Virus record (IMG/VR): IMGVR_UViG_3300043436_001797
Span: 17,818 to 81,817 of that record
Direction: 5' to 3' (one strand)
DNA length: 64,000 nt
Source of the DNA: a virus
Shown: piece after piece, positions 42,201 to 48,366 of the stretch
How positions within the stretch are numbered: position 1 is the stretch's first letter
Layout of the letters: every line of letters begins with the position of its first letter
Made by a program: the position numbers and the translations under genes
Notes under the pieces: generated by a model
Told to the model about the DNA's origin: nothing
Database searches by the model: none
Seen by the model: only the letters and a program-made list of their open reading frames with translations

Positions 42201-43216
42201 ATAGATTAAAAGATATTCCAGAAAGTGCTTTTATTCAGTATGCAAAAGATTATGATAATTTAGTTCAACAGAAACTAGCAATGGATAATTACGGGCATAA
42301 TGTACTTTATGATCCAGAAGATGAAGTGTTTAAATTTATAGATTTATCTCCGGAGGCTAACTCTAATATGAGTGATTTTTGGAGTGAACATGTGATTGAT
42401 AATATAAACTCTAAAATGCCTAGAGAAAAACAACTAACAGGTATTAAAGGAGCTATTCTTAACCAAATAGATAATAATGTAAACATTAATATTGAAAAAG
42501 CTATGAAGGATCTTCCTGAAGATGCTGATTTGGAATATGCTGACAAATTAAGAATTGGGATGGAGTTATTGGGTCAAGCTAAAAAGAATAGAGTAAAAAG
42601 AGAATTAGAAAAAGCAGGTTATAAAAAACTAGGTGGGTGGCTTGATAAATATCAAATAAAAGGTGAAGTAACTCCTCCTGCTAATCTCCCTTGGATTAAT
42701 GGTGCAAGCATACCTCAAAAGCAATCGGTAGAGCAACAAGTTAATGCTTGGTTAGGTGAACCAATGAAAAGAGCTGCAGAGGAAGCGGAGAGAAGAGCTG
42801 AACAAGGGGAAGATGCAGGTGACTCTTTTAGACACTCTAATGCAGGTAGATTAACTCGTGAAGAGCTAGAAAAAAAGTTTCCTGAACTTATGTTGTATAC
42901 AGGTATTCCACAAGTTGCATCATTCTTAGGAGCTACAGCTTTAGGTATTGGTCATGAGGTAGTAGCACCTAATAGATCTCCGGATTATTCTTGGTGGGAT
43001 ACAGCTAGAGAAGCAGGAGAAGACATTATCAACAATACCATAGGAGCAACGGGTTTATTTTCAGAAGAAGATCTTTATAACATGTATCTGAACAACCAAT
43101 TACCTGATGGATATGGTAAAGGAAATATGTACTTCAAACAGAAAAAAGGAGGAGAAATGTCCCCAAGTATGGGATATTTTAACTATATTGGTGGATATAG
43201 GGGTATGTTGCCTTAA
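36281..43216 (+). CDS. Giant multi-domain cargo protein: lysozyme-like, kinase and other modules split by KYQ motifs
   Basis: A 2311-aa protein. Six WLDKYQ-type motifs (residues 85, 309, 697, 1304, 1535, 2120) divide it into modules. Module 2 (about 110-285) looks like a muramidase: candidate catalytic E126 before RGGPGGSPLTYYSDP, FNSG at 177-180, and ATWYGRIWNT like the GH108 C-terminus. Modules 3 and 4 share a related domain. Module 6 has a YR-containing domain (about 1735-1865) that could be ADP-ribosyltransferase-like, then an APH-type kinase domain (1870-2030). The last module has RH, HE and NN motifs (2184-2252). It has no signal peptide. Position after the muzzle gene matches cargo or ejection proteins of characterised crAss-like phages. 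I infer that it is carried in the virion and delivered into the host, where these domains would act on cell wall, proteins or small molecules. Confidence 0.7.
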   Translation: MKVSKTGYKKNSKDKNEPSLLIPSNRITMKGVEFPVYGIDDTGYSQMMYPGLDYSFPGSYVYELPMAKEGGYILPGRYKNPEGNWLNKYQSDKKSGQVKNYWTWNPKATSERDSIQNIAGNILNYEILRGGPGGSPLTYYSDPEYMNTLMNDIYPQVKKMMPNATPVEMGEAMDLIFNSGWDKSNKKILVDPRAYAIQEYYRVHDKSKLDKEGNWAGRKATPGTFDSEYANTVGKLSENERRIMMNKGRDWFYQHRAPKGSTWDLKTQGAYPDYGATWYGRIWNTNDYAPFNPNNPKFIYPYKTGGEKWLDKYQGKTSASEVSSLKEESYRTPWWNPENSSEWNPAWTSDPIRQNAQAEFPGTYVLPTVEITDEKPQRFKDQETAAVVRQVLPDRTILSASDDPEKTYEDFINSSRNYRNAKLNDTLIDITDKPMGWFTFNTIPGEKYTDILGNNYIEVNRGGTGKPEDYAKNWKTRMQDPKDTFRNSDYAEDAGSYYHSKDIPAFYGIENNKFKVGNPGDFKDDTVIVPVRNSTTPYSKVEVEKGLFKDNLYTYDKDGNKIWNLRNKQKFLVHSPVTNRTIFISKDSYENQNSKESYATTKKSLDDFSKNNPDAYIISLDEGRFRAYMNSPEGLDDESFKTWNAFSGTVLHNYLEGLGKEAVDHGPGTSGSPLYSPVGDERYGYNLGILKQKHGGWLDKYQSKTTSGSVSKSGPRIENLPLQKVDNKLEIAYDGSTVYLRKIGEDKFTTLSPEKSKAFIQKYQEHIPPSYSKVEEQKKKQAAYNAKVAAEKKEMDELLKYTPLKLTKEEKDRVLKESKDARAELAEKSWLDTAWDATKSAYESLPDVSDFTNAVKGAYESLPDAENVIKLMNLSNEATKLAAAYAWNYKIPENDIPGLRSFGELSPKEIYQSFENRFIEKNFGEDTPTGESNIEELNLMSEEDVTSGTSDMEQLNKSRAKYGPQRLPARRDSRGNMLPSYQPIGGNDSLARFSYTFNNDILGADTLPPTHFVTPKVKELTGNPSRPRKWENAFAVGDFLRDADITENQFYHPDKYYVGTSLSALRNSDLGIKSNKLISASNQLLNDPEKYWAVYKWDPENPAAAWVRYMKTNEIKSKKDQLEKQGWHLDMPVSGQHRFDDVDWEGKGSDTGYKADSEWVPLKKGAKNIKSQKDVNHTYIPQGTKKGQDKTSYNLFSGGSITFVWTDPETNEKLASTVAGSVSDMKQYGEKLKKDYGLKEGDLDIIYHDTGSYSAKPAAKNGTLYYDQWKDFNAYNKGYSGAALIVPTQNWLENWTPNKKEGGQLDKYQSENTGAIKKGWHQKVYNDPIAFAKANKAFNDSLNLSKRSYELLKDIAPNSSYKSNIPYEDVHWTADGPGGYFIDNVDFGRQFLGLNYLTDTNFRIPGTKEQLILEEAFSKRIKPIGFNTTDVPVPIYKLPTEEPVYEELKNLPYLDAKLERPDFNLDIGKPPVKSQGIRIRPMMTADQATSTGQYQSGKYMWDPETKSWKVKMLSPETQQENRKEVRIGIKKNGGWLDKYQDGKEVNKPVSATWSDEFGTYMLPEVTVKPSISPEATRAILNREAGMSISPAPSAVDRRVAQTQYMLSNPLDALGHYSRYGYVPQGNLGNYGMREKSSPVGQLLMDFNPYNWANAAYRAAIRGGDPDTYTTVPGAINMGADLAEALPVISELGPLLKGAKSATGEAGKYLTAKTPLKYTYRLNPEARGSVFKPWDNSMGYRVVNQEGYDDAVKSFLVRSNPKGDNTLFSRPTGFPSFAKGKPSKNFFKTDNTPHYIMETDIPLYARGEANPVTGIPIKSSHGAARPIDPITGETLTSFPIEDLNAIYSAQPHWLKGYQRVWQSPKNIQELGNLTLGKNIATSGAFNRGVYELPDYPGYLLKYEDTDLVRNMALRDIDDLNFADLQMNLNSSNVGKVIKHFKKQTHPIDPMLAGRDMEGYLLRRMQGKPLATLQLDRLKDIPESAFIQYAKDYDNLVQQKLAMDNYGHNVLYDPEDEVFKFIDLSPEANSNMSDFWSEHVIDNINSKMPREKQLTGIKGAILNQIDNNVNINIEKAMKDLPEDADLEYADKLRIGMELLGQAKKNRVKRELEKAGYKKLGGWLDKYQIKGEVTPPANLPWINGASIPQKQSVEQQVNAWLGEPMKRAAEEAERRAEQGEDAGDSFRHSNAGRLTREELEKKFPELMLYTGIPQVASFLGATALGIGHEVVAPNRSPDYSWWDTAREAGEDIINNTIGATGLFSEEDLYNMYLNNQLPDGYGKGNMYFKQKKGGEMSPSMGYFNYIGGYRGMLP
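36608..37150 (+). other. Lysozyme-like domain in the 2311-aa protein
   Basis: Residues about 110-290. YEILRGGPGGSPLTYYSDPE resembles the E-G-x-R-L-x-A-Y-x-D catalytic entry of phage lysozymes, with E126 as the candidate acid. MDLIFNSGW, DPRAYAIQEYYR, GRDWFYQ and TWYGRIWN follow the order of the GH108/PG-binding-3 C-terminal part. It could open peptidoglycan during ejection. The call is by eye and needs a profile search. Confidence 0.5.
41888..42370 (+). other. APH-type protein or small-molecule kinase domain in the 2311-aa protein
   Basis: Residues about 1870-2030. GKNIATSGAFNRGVYEL is a glycine-rich loop, LLKYE supplies the ATP-binding lysine (K1900), and MEGYLLRRMQGKPLATL looks like the hinge. 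The catalytic loop is MDNYGHNVLY with D2002 and N2007 five residues apart, followed 14 residues later by FIDLSPE with D2021. That spacing equals the HGDxxxxN...IDW pattern of aminoglycoside-phosphotransferase-like kinases. All key residues appear intact. Confidence 0.72.
42803..43066 (+). other. C-terminal domain with RH...HE...NN pattern in the 2311-aa protein
   Basis: Residues about 2175-2262. AGDSFRHSNAGRL (R2184, H2185), LGIGHEVV (H2225, E2226) and WWDTAREAGEDIINNTIG (D2240, N2251, N2252) match a D-x-x-R-H...H-E...D-x-x-N-N-x-x-G arrangement I have seen in uncharacterised phage and toxin-associated domains (of the DUF6973 sort). The His/Glu/Asp set could bind a metal. Biochemical role unknown. 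Confidence 0.4.
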
Positions 43217-43247
43217 TGATTATCTTTGACTTACAAATAATTCTAGT

Positions 43248-44897
43248 ATGAAAAAAGAATTTTTAAAAATGGCTGGTGTAAAAACAGAGCAAGAGTTCTA
43301 TCGTAAGTATCCTAATGAAAAGGATTTCTTTGAAGCTCATCCAGATGCTTTGAAAAAACTAGCTCGTGGTGGTGAGGCATATCCACAAACTGCTACTATG
43401 GATAACTTCTTTAGTTACGGGGTACCAGTTCCACCTACTTACTATGCACATGGTGGTGCATTCCCTATGGCACAATCAGAGGAACAGTTCTTCTCACCTT
43501 TCTATGGAAACGTACCTAACCCATACAACAAAGCTATGGGTGGAAGCTCTGAAGCGTATCCTCAGTCAATGTCTTTCCCATATGGAAACACTGGCAGAAG
43601 CACACACTTTATGATGGAAGACGGTGGGGATATGCCAGAAGAACAAACTCTACCAAAGATGGGAGTCAATGGTAAACTCCTAGAGTTTGTAGGTACTGTT
43701 AAAAATACAGCTGCTAATAAACTAAACAGCAATCTTGCTAAATACGGTAAGGTAAAGAACCCAGAGCAGTATGAGTTTGAGAAAGCTAAATGGGGAGGTA
43801 ATCTAAAAGAATATCAGACTAAGGAAACTGCAGGTGGTATTGACGATGTTGAATTGGTTGCTAAAAAAGGTCCAATTTTTGAACCGCTGAATCTTCCTAA
43901 AGTTGATACTAATTCTGATGTGCCAGGAACCGCTAATTACTATGGAGAATATTCTCAAGGATATGGATCACCCTCTTTTACAAATTGTTTTCCTGGAAAT
44001 CCTAACTGCAATCAAGTATACGGTCAACTTCCTCCAGAATACTATAATGATATAGACTACCTGCGCGGTAGAAGAAGACCGTATAGGGACTTTGATATCC
44101 GCGGTAAAGGTATGTTTGGTAAATATAGATCGACTGGTTGGTTGAAAGATGAGTATGGTTTAGAAGGACTGAGACAAATGGGGATGACAGACATGCAGGA
44201 AAGTAATCCTAAATGGTGGCAGTTGTTAAAGCGTCCTACTAAAACATACATTTTTGACAGACAATATCAGCAACAGGGTCCTAACGGGGAGTACAAATAC
44301 AATCCAGTAAAAATTTACGATAAAGATGGAATGCCTGATCATAAAGCTCAAAACGCTTATGAGAATATGCTTAAACCAGGAAATGAAAAGGATATGGGAT
44401 TCTTTGCTAGGATGTTTCATAAATCAGGTAATGTAACTGGTCAAGGAAGAGATGTAATGCCAGGAACACCTTCAGATCCTAATGCTGAGATGTCTCCTCA
44501 AATGACAAGTGCATTTGATTATAAAGGATATAATCCAAATTACTCTGAAGCAAGAAATCAGATTTTCCAAAATAAAAGACAAAAAATAGGAAAGCAGCTA
44601 GATAAACTTTATCAAAAAAGAGCCGATATGGAGGATATGGGTCTTACTATTTCTGATAAAGATGAGCGTAAAATGAAAAGACTAGGTAATAGATTTAACC
44701 GCAAAGGAACTGGTAAAGGAGTAAACTATAGTTTTGATACTTATGAAGAACCTACACCTGCTCCTGGATTTGCTTATGGTGGATATACAACATATGCAAA
44801 AGGTGGCTCATACAACGCAGGAGATGTCGTAGATATGACTCCTGAAGAGTTGCAGAGATTTATTGAAATGGGCGGTCAAGTAGAATTCTTAGACTAA
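43248..44897 (+). CDS. Large virion/cargo protein with GG and KYQ motifs
   Basis: A 549-aa protein. The N-terminus KKEFLKMAGVKTEQEFYRKY, then PNEKDFFEAHPDALKKLARG, is a recurrent opening I recognise from crAss-like proteins downstream of the muzzle. A low-complexity Tyr/Pro/Gly section follows (GGEAYPQ, HGGAFPMAQ, MGGSSEAYPQSMSFPYG), then GGNLKEYQTKETAGGI (KYQ-type motif, residues 183-198). The C-terminal half is charged and helical (RQKIGKQLDKLYQKRADMED) and ends YGGYTTYAKGGSYNAGD, then MTPEELQRFIEMGGQVEF. No enzyme is recognised. It lies between two cargo genes carrying the same motif and is probably part of the same internal assembly. A 31-bp gap without a clear signal separates it from the gene before. 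Confidence 0.55.
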   Translation: MKKEFLKMAGVKTEQEFYRKYPNEKDFFEAHPDALKKLARGGEAYPQTATMDNFFSYGVPVPPTYYAHGGAFPMAQSEEQFFSPFYGNVPNPYNKAMGGSSEAYPQSMSFPYGNTGRSTHFMMEDGGDMPEEQTLPKMGVNGKLLEFVGTVKNTAANKLNSNLAKYGKVKNPEQYEFEKAKWGGNLKEYQTKETAGGIDDVELVAKKGPIFEPLNLPKVDTNSDVPGTANYYGEYSQGYGSPSFTNCFPGNPNCNQVYGQLPPEYYNDIDYLRGRRRPYRDFDIRGKGMFGKYRSTGWLKDEYGLEGLRQMGMTDMQESNPKWWQLLKRPTKTYIFDRQYQQQGPNGEYKYNPVKIYDKDGMPDHKAQNAYENMLKPGNEKDMGFFARMFHKSGNVTGQGRDVMPGTPSDPNAEMSPQMTSAFDYKGYNPNYSEARNQIFQNKRQKIGKQLDKLYQKRADMEDMGLTISDKDERKMKRLGNRFNRKGTGKGVNYSFDTYEEPTPAPGFAYGGYTTYAKGGSYNAGDVVDMTPEELQRFIEMGGQVEFLD

Positions 44898-44902
44898 TTA
44901 CA

Positions 44903-47900
44903 ATGAAAGTTAGAATCACAAAAGCTCCTAAACTTAGAAAGTATCAAACGGATGTTACACCTGGTCAAGTTATGCCTGCTGCAACACCGTCAGACTATAA
45001 CAACTATAGAGATGCCAGCTGGTTTCAACCATGGGAAGGAGTAGATATGAGTCAGTTTCCCAATGGCATAGATCCAATGGGAGGAGAGTTTACTACGGGT
45101 AAACAGAGATCTCTATATTATACCATAAGAGATGGGAAACAAGAACTCTACCCACCACATCAGAAAGTTGCTCATGCAATGGATCACAGGGGAATCTCAG
45201 GTATACGTTTTTATCAACGTCCTGGTGATGATGGAGCTGGCAGCAATGGTGGTGATGCAGGATATGGTGACGATGCTGAAATGGGAGATTCTTATATGGC
45301 AGATCCTTATGCAGAAAAGAATGCGTATAGGGCTAAAATGCGGGATGAGTACAATCAATTAAGTACAGAACCGCAAGAAGGTTTTGAGACATGGTTGCAT
45401 AATAAGGGAGATTATCTAAATTATTCGGGGTTATCCGGTGATTCAAATCAAACAAGTTTAGAGCAGAAAGATCAAGGTCTTACTGATTATAGAACTGGTA
45501 TGCCGGATTTTAAGTCTGGAAATGGTAGTGGTGCTGGTAGTGGTTTTGGTAATTCTGGTGGCACCGGTTCTACTGGTGGTGCTGGTTCTGGTCCTGCTGG
45601 TCCTACTGGTACTGGTTCTAGTAGCGGTGGTGGTGGTGATTCAGGATCTGTTAATACTATTGGTGGAGGAGGAGGGGGAGGTGATTTGAAATCTGCTGGT
45701 ATGCCGCAAGATCAAGGTTTTCACGGAGTTGTAAAAGAAAAAGGTCGGTCAAAGCTCGGTAAGTTCATTAGAGGTTTAGGACCTCAAAAGGGAATGGATG
45801 CTTACATAAACAGACAAAATGCTAAAGACTTTGTTACGGGATTTGCTGAGTATAAAGGTAAGGTTGATATGGATAAGGAAGCTGTCAAAGGTTTCCATAT
45901 GTCGCAACCTATTGCCGCATCTACCCAGGGTACCTTTGATCCCAACAGCATGAACAACTTTACTCCTGGTATGCTAAATACAGTACCGTCTACAGGAGAT
46001 TTTGCAATGGCACCTAATATGCCTATGGGTGCATATGGTGGTCAGTTTATGGCATATGGTGGTAGAGTGTTTAATCAGGTAGCACCAAATGCTTTACCCG
46101 ATAGAACATCTGAACCTAGAATAGCAGTATCAAACACACTGCAACCAGTACCTAGAGAGCTTGCTAATATCGAAGCAGAGAAAGATGAGACTATCTACTT
46201 CTTAAACAATGGTGGTCTTCCTGCTCATTATAAAATTGGTGGTCAACCTCACAGCAAGGGAGGAACTCCTTTGAATGTTCCCGAAGATAGTTTTGTATTT
46301 AGTAAAGCGCTGAAGATTAAGGATAAAAGACTGTTTCCTTATTTCGATGTAACTAAACCTACCAGCTTCTCAGACATTGCTAAGAAGTATGACATAAATA
46401 AATTTAGAAAGATACTAGCTGACCCGGATACAGACAAGCTGCAAAGAGAAACTGCAGAGAAAATGATTGCTAACTACAACCTTAAGTTGGGTATGTTAGC
46501 TTTAGCACAAGAATCTACAAAAGGATTTCCACAAGGTTTACCTATGATAGCTGCACCGTTTACTGCGGTTAATGCTATTGATCCGGAAATGATTTTACCT
46601 ACGCCACCTCAGTCTGCTGAGATGCCGGAAGAACAATTTATGGAACAAGAGATGCCCGCTTATAAATTCGGAGGAGCTATGAGAGTTAGAATTAAATCTT
46701 TACCTAGATATCAGTCAGATCTTGCTGGTGCTAGTGTTGCTGATGATATGATGTCAGATGCTGGTTTATCTGACCAGACTTACGTACAAACCCCACCAGC
46801 AAATATACCCCCACCTCCACCTGTTGCTGTTGTTACACCTGCTACACCAGCAGCACCTCCTGCAGCAGCAACTGCAGCTACTCCTCCACCTACTATTGTG
46901 GTGAATGGTGTTACGATAGATACAAAGACTAATAAACCTGTAGCTAAGTCTGCTCCCGCTGCTAGTGGTAAGAAAGCAGCTAAAAGTGCTGCGGGTACAT
47001 TTAATTTTGATGTAGATGTTATGGAAGGTAATCCTGACTTTTGGCAGGGTTATAATGATTTGGTCGCAGCTGGTACTATTAAACCAGAACTAGCTATAGG
47101 TTTTGAAGATGCTAGTGTTCGTCAGCGAGAGAGTAAGCAAGGTCGTAGACCAGGTACTGCAAATATATATGGTGATAGAGATATTCATAAAGGTTCTCTT
47201 TATGAGGACTTTAAGAAAAGACAGGCGTGGTATTTTCAAAATAAGAAAAACTGGGATCCTGAAAATAAAGCAGATGTAGAAGATTTTCAAAGAGAGTATT
47301 GTAAAAAAGCTGCAGAGTATGGTATGAAGGGTTGTTACTTTAATACCAAGGATGTAAAAGACTCTAAAGGTAGAATTATACAAGGGACTACGTTTGACGG
47401 TCTGTTTGGTGAGCACACTTTTAATGCTCCAGGATTTAATAAAGCTGAAGCAAAACCAGAACCTCAACCACAACCCCAACCAGAACCAGAAAAAAAACCA
47501 GAACCTATCAAGGTTAATCCTTTAGATATACCAGAGGATTATTCTCGTAGAAGCGGTTATTTCCCTCAGGATCTTATAAACCTTTCTGCAGCTTTAGCTC
47601 AAAGAATTACTGTACCTGATACATGGTATGCTCCTTTACAGTTTAAAGGTGTAGATCCTGCGTATTTGGTACCAGACTATAGTCCAATTATGGAAGCTGC
47701 TAATATTAGCACTCAGGGTGTTAATGCTTATGGTTCTCGTCAAAGTGCAGATGCTTCACTTGCTCTTATTCAAGGTAAATCAGCAAGACCTGCAGCTGAA
47801 CATAATCTAGCAGTTGCTAATGCTAATGCTGGTATTTACAACAATGCTCAGCAGATTAACGCACAGATAGCAAATCAAAATGCTATGTACAATAATCAGT

Positions 47901-48313
47901 TAGCTCAAACAGACTTTGATGCTAAAGCGCTTTATGAGCAAAACAGAATCCAAGCTCAGAATAAGAAGAGAGCGGATCTTGCTAGACTTGTAAACACCGC
48001 GATTACCAATAGAGCTACTGCAGAAACTCTTAGCGATGCATACTCTGCATACTTCCATATAGATCCTACTCGTGGTGGACACGTTGAATTCTTCAAAGGG
48101 GCTGATCAGATTGTACCTAATGAAAATGCAGATATGGGTGATCTTGCAATACTTGATAAGCAGCTTACAGATCTTGGTTACAGCAATGAGGACAAGAAAG
48201 AAATTCTTAAATCTGCACTAGCTAGTAAGTATGCTACAAAGAGTACTAGGAATTCGTATCTGCCTGATTATTCGCAACTTATGTATCCGTTTAACATGCA
48301 GCAGGGTTCTTAA
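44903..48313 (+). CDS. Large cargo protein, apparently two fused units, with a peptidoglycan-binding-like domain
   Basis: A 1136-aa protein. It starts MKVRITKAPKLRKYQTDVTPGQ (KYQ at residues 13-15), and an echo of this start appears inside, MRVRIKSLPRYQSDLAGASV, at residue 593. Between them lie a Gly-rich low-complexity tract (about 205-260) and a conserved crAss-like segment, KIGGQPHSKGGTPLNVPEDS, then FVFSKALKIKDKRLFPYFD. After the second start come Pro/Ala-rich linkers. Then a domain whose DVEDFQREYCKKAAEYGM...TFDGLFGEHTFNAPGF resembles peptidoglycan-binding domain 1, and a helical C-terminus with many Asn/Ala/Gln (about 930-1060). The long helices could enter membranes or line the tail. 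I infer an internal virion protein ejected with DNA. Confidence 0.6.
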   Translation: MKVRITKAPKLRKYQTDVTPGQVMPAATPSDYNNYRDASWFQPWEGVDMSQFPNGIDPMGGEFTTGKQRSLYYTIRDGKQELYPPHQKVAHAMDHRGISGIRFYQRPGDDGAGSNGGDAGYGDDAEMGDSYMADPYAEKNAYRAKMRDEYNQLSTEPQEGFETWLHNKGDYLNYSGLSGDSNQTSLEQKDQGLTDYRTGMPDFKSGNGSGAGSGFGNSGGTGSTGGAGSGPAGPTGTGSSSGGGGDSGSVNTIGGGGGGGDLKSAGMPQDQGFHGVVKEKGRSKLGKFIRGLGPQKGMDAYINRQNAKDFVTGFAEYKGKVDMDKEAVKGFHMSQPIAASTQGTFDPNSMNNFTPGMLNTVPSTGDFAMAPNMPMGAYGGQFMAYGGRVFNQVAPNALPDRTSEPRIAVSNTLQPVPRELANIEAEKDETIYFLNNGGLPAHYKIGGQPHSKGGTPLNVPEDSFVFSKALKIKDKRLFPYFDVTKPTSFSDIAKKYDINKFRKILADPDTDKLQRETAEKMIANYNLKLGMLALAQESTKGFPQGLPMIAAPFTAVNAIDPEMILPTPPQSAEMPEEQFMEQEMPAYKFGGAMRVRIKSLPRYQSDLAGASVADDMMSDAGLSDQTYVQTPPANIPPPPPVAVVTPATPAAPPAAATAATPPPTIVVNGVTIDTKTNKPVAKSAPAASGKKAAKSAAGTFNFDVDVMEGNPDFWQGYNDLVAAGTIKPELAIGFEDASVRQRESKQGRRPGTANIYGDRDIHKGSLYEDFKKRQAWYFQNKKNWDPENKADVEDFQREYCKKAAEYGMKGCYFNTKDVKDSKGRIIQGTTFDGLFGEHTFNAPGFNKAEAKPEPQPQPQPEPEKKPEPIKVNPLDIPEDYSRRSGYFPQDLINLSAALAQRITVPDTWYAPLQFKGVDPAYLVPDYSPIMEAANISTQGVNAYGSRQSADASLALIQGKSARPAAEHNLAVANANAGIYNNAQQINAQIANQNAMYNNQLAQTDFDAKALYEQNRIQAQNKKRADLARLVNTAITNRATAETLSDAYSAYFHIDPTRGGHVEFFKGADQIVPNENADMGDLAILDKQLTDLGYSNEDKKEILKSALASKYATKSTRNSYLPDYSQLMYPFNMQQGS

Positions 48314-48366
48314 ACTTTAAAAGTTTTTTAAACTTACTAGATTTTTATTGTATATTTATATTAATT
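48312..48366 (+). promoter_or_regulatory. Weak hairpin and promoter-like box before the 1126-aa gene
   Basis: AAACTT (48312-48317) can pair with AAGTTT (48321-48326) through a three-base loop and is followed by TTT, a weak terminator-like hairpin. TATATTTA at 48351-48358 differs from TAnnTTTG only in the last base. The leader ends TTAATT before the ATG. The region may separate expression of the last three giant genes from those upstream. Confidence 0.3.

Larger units (their letters stand above)
36533..42655 (+). repeat. Six copies of the (GG)WLDKYQ peptide motif in the 2311-aa protein
   Basis: Copies: NWLNKYQ at 36533-36550 (W85), KWLDKYQ at 37205-37222 (W309), GGWLDKYQ at 38369-38386 (W697), GGQLDKYQ at 40190-40207 (Q1304), GGWLDKYQ at 40883-40900 (W1535) and GGWLDKYQ at 42638-42655 (W2120); coordinates cover the six residues ending in KYQ. 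Most are followed by a Ser/Thr/Lys-rich tract and then G-x-V, S-x-V or A-I, usually with the Val or Ile eight residues after Gln. The DNA of the copies differs (tggttagataagtatcaa versus tggctagataaatatcaa and others), so the peptide is what is conserved. Further copies occur at 10694-10708, 43800-43817, 44933-44947 and 46700-46714. Confidence 0.9.

Noticed and set aside
43217-43247. A promoter in the 31-base gap containing TTTGAC
   Set aside because: It is too short, has no TAnnTTTG box and sits within an otherwise continuous operon.
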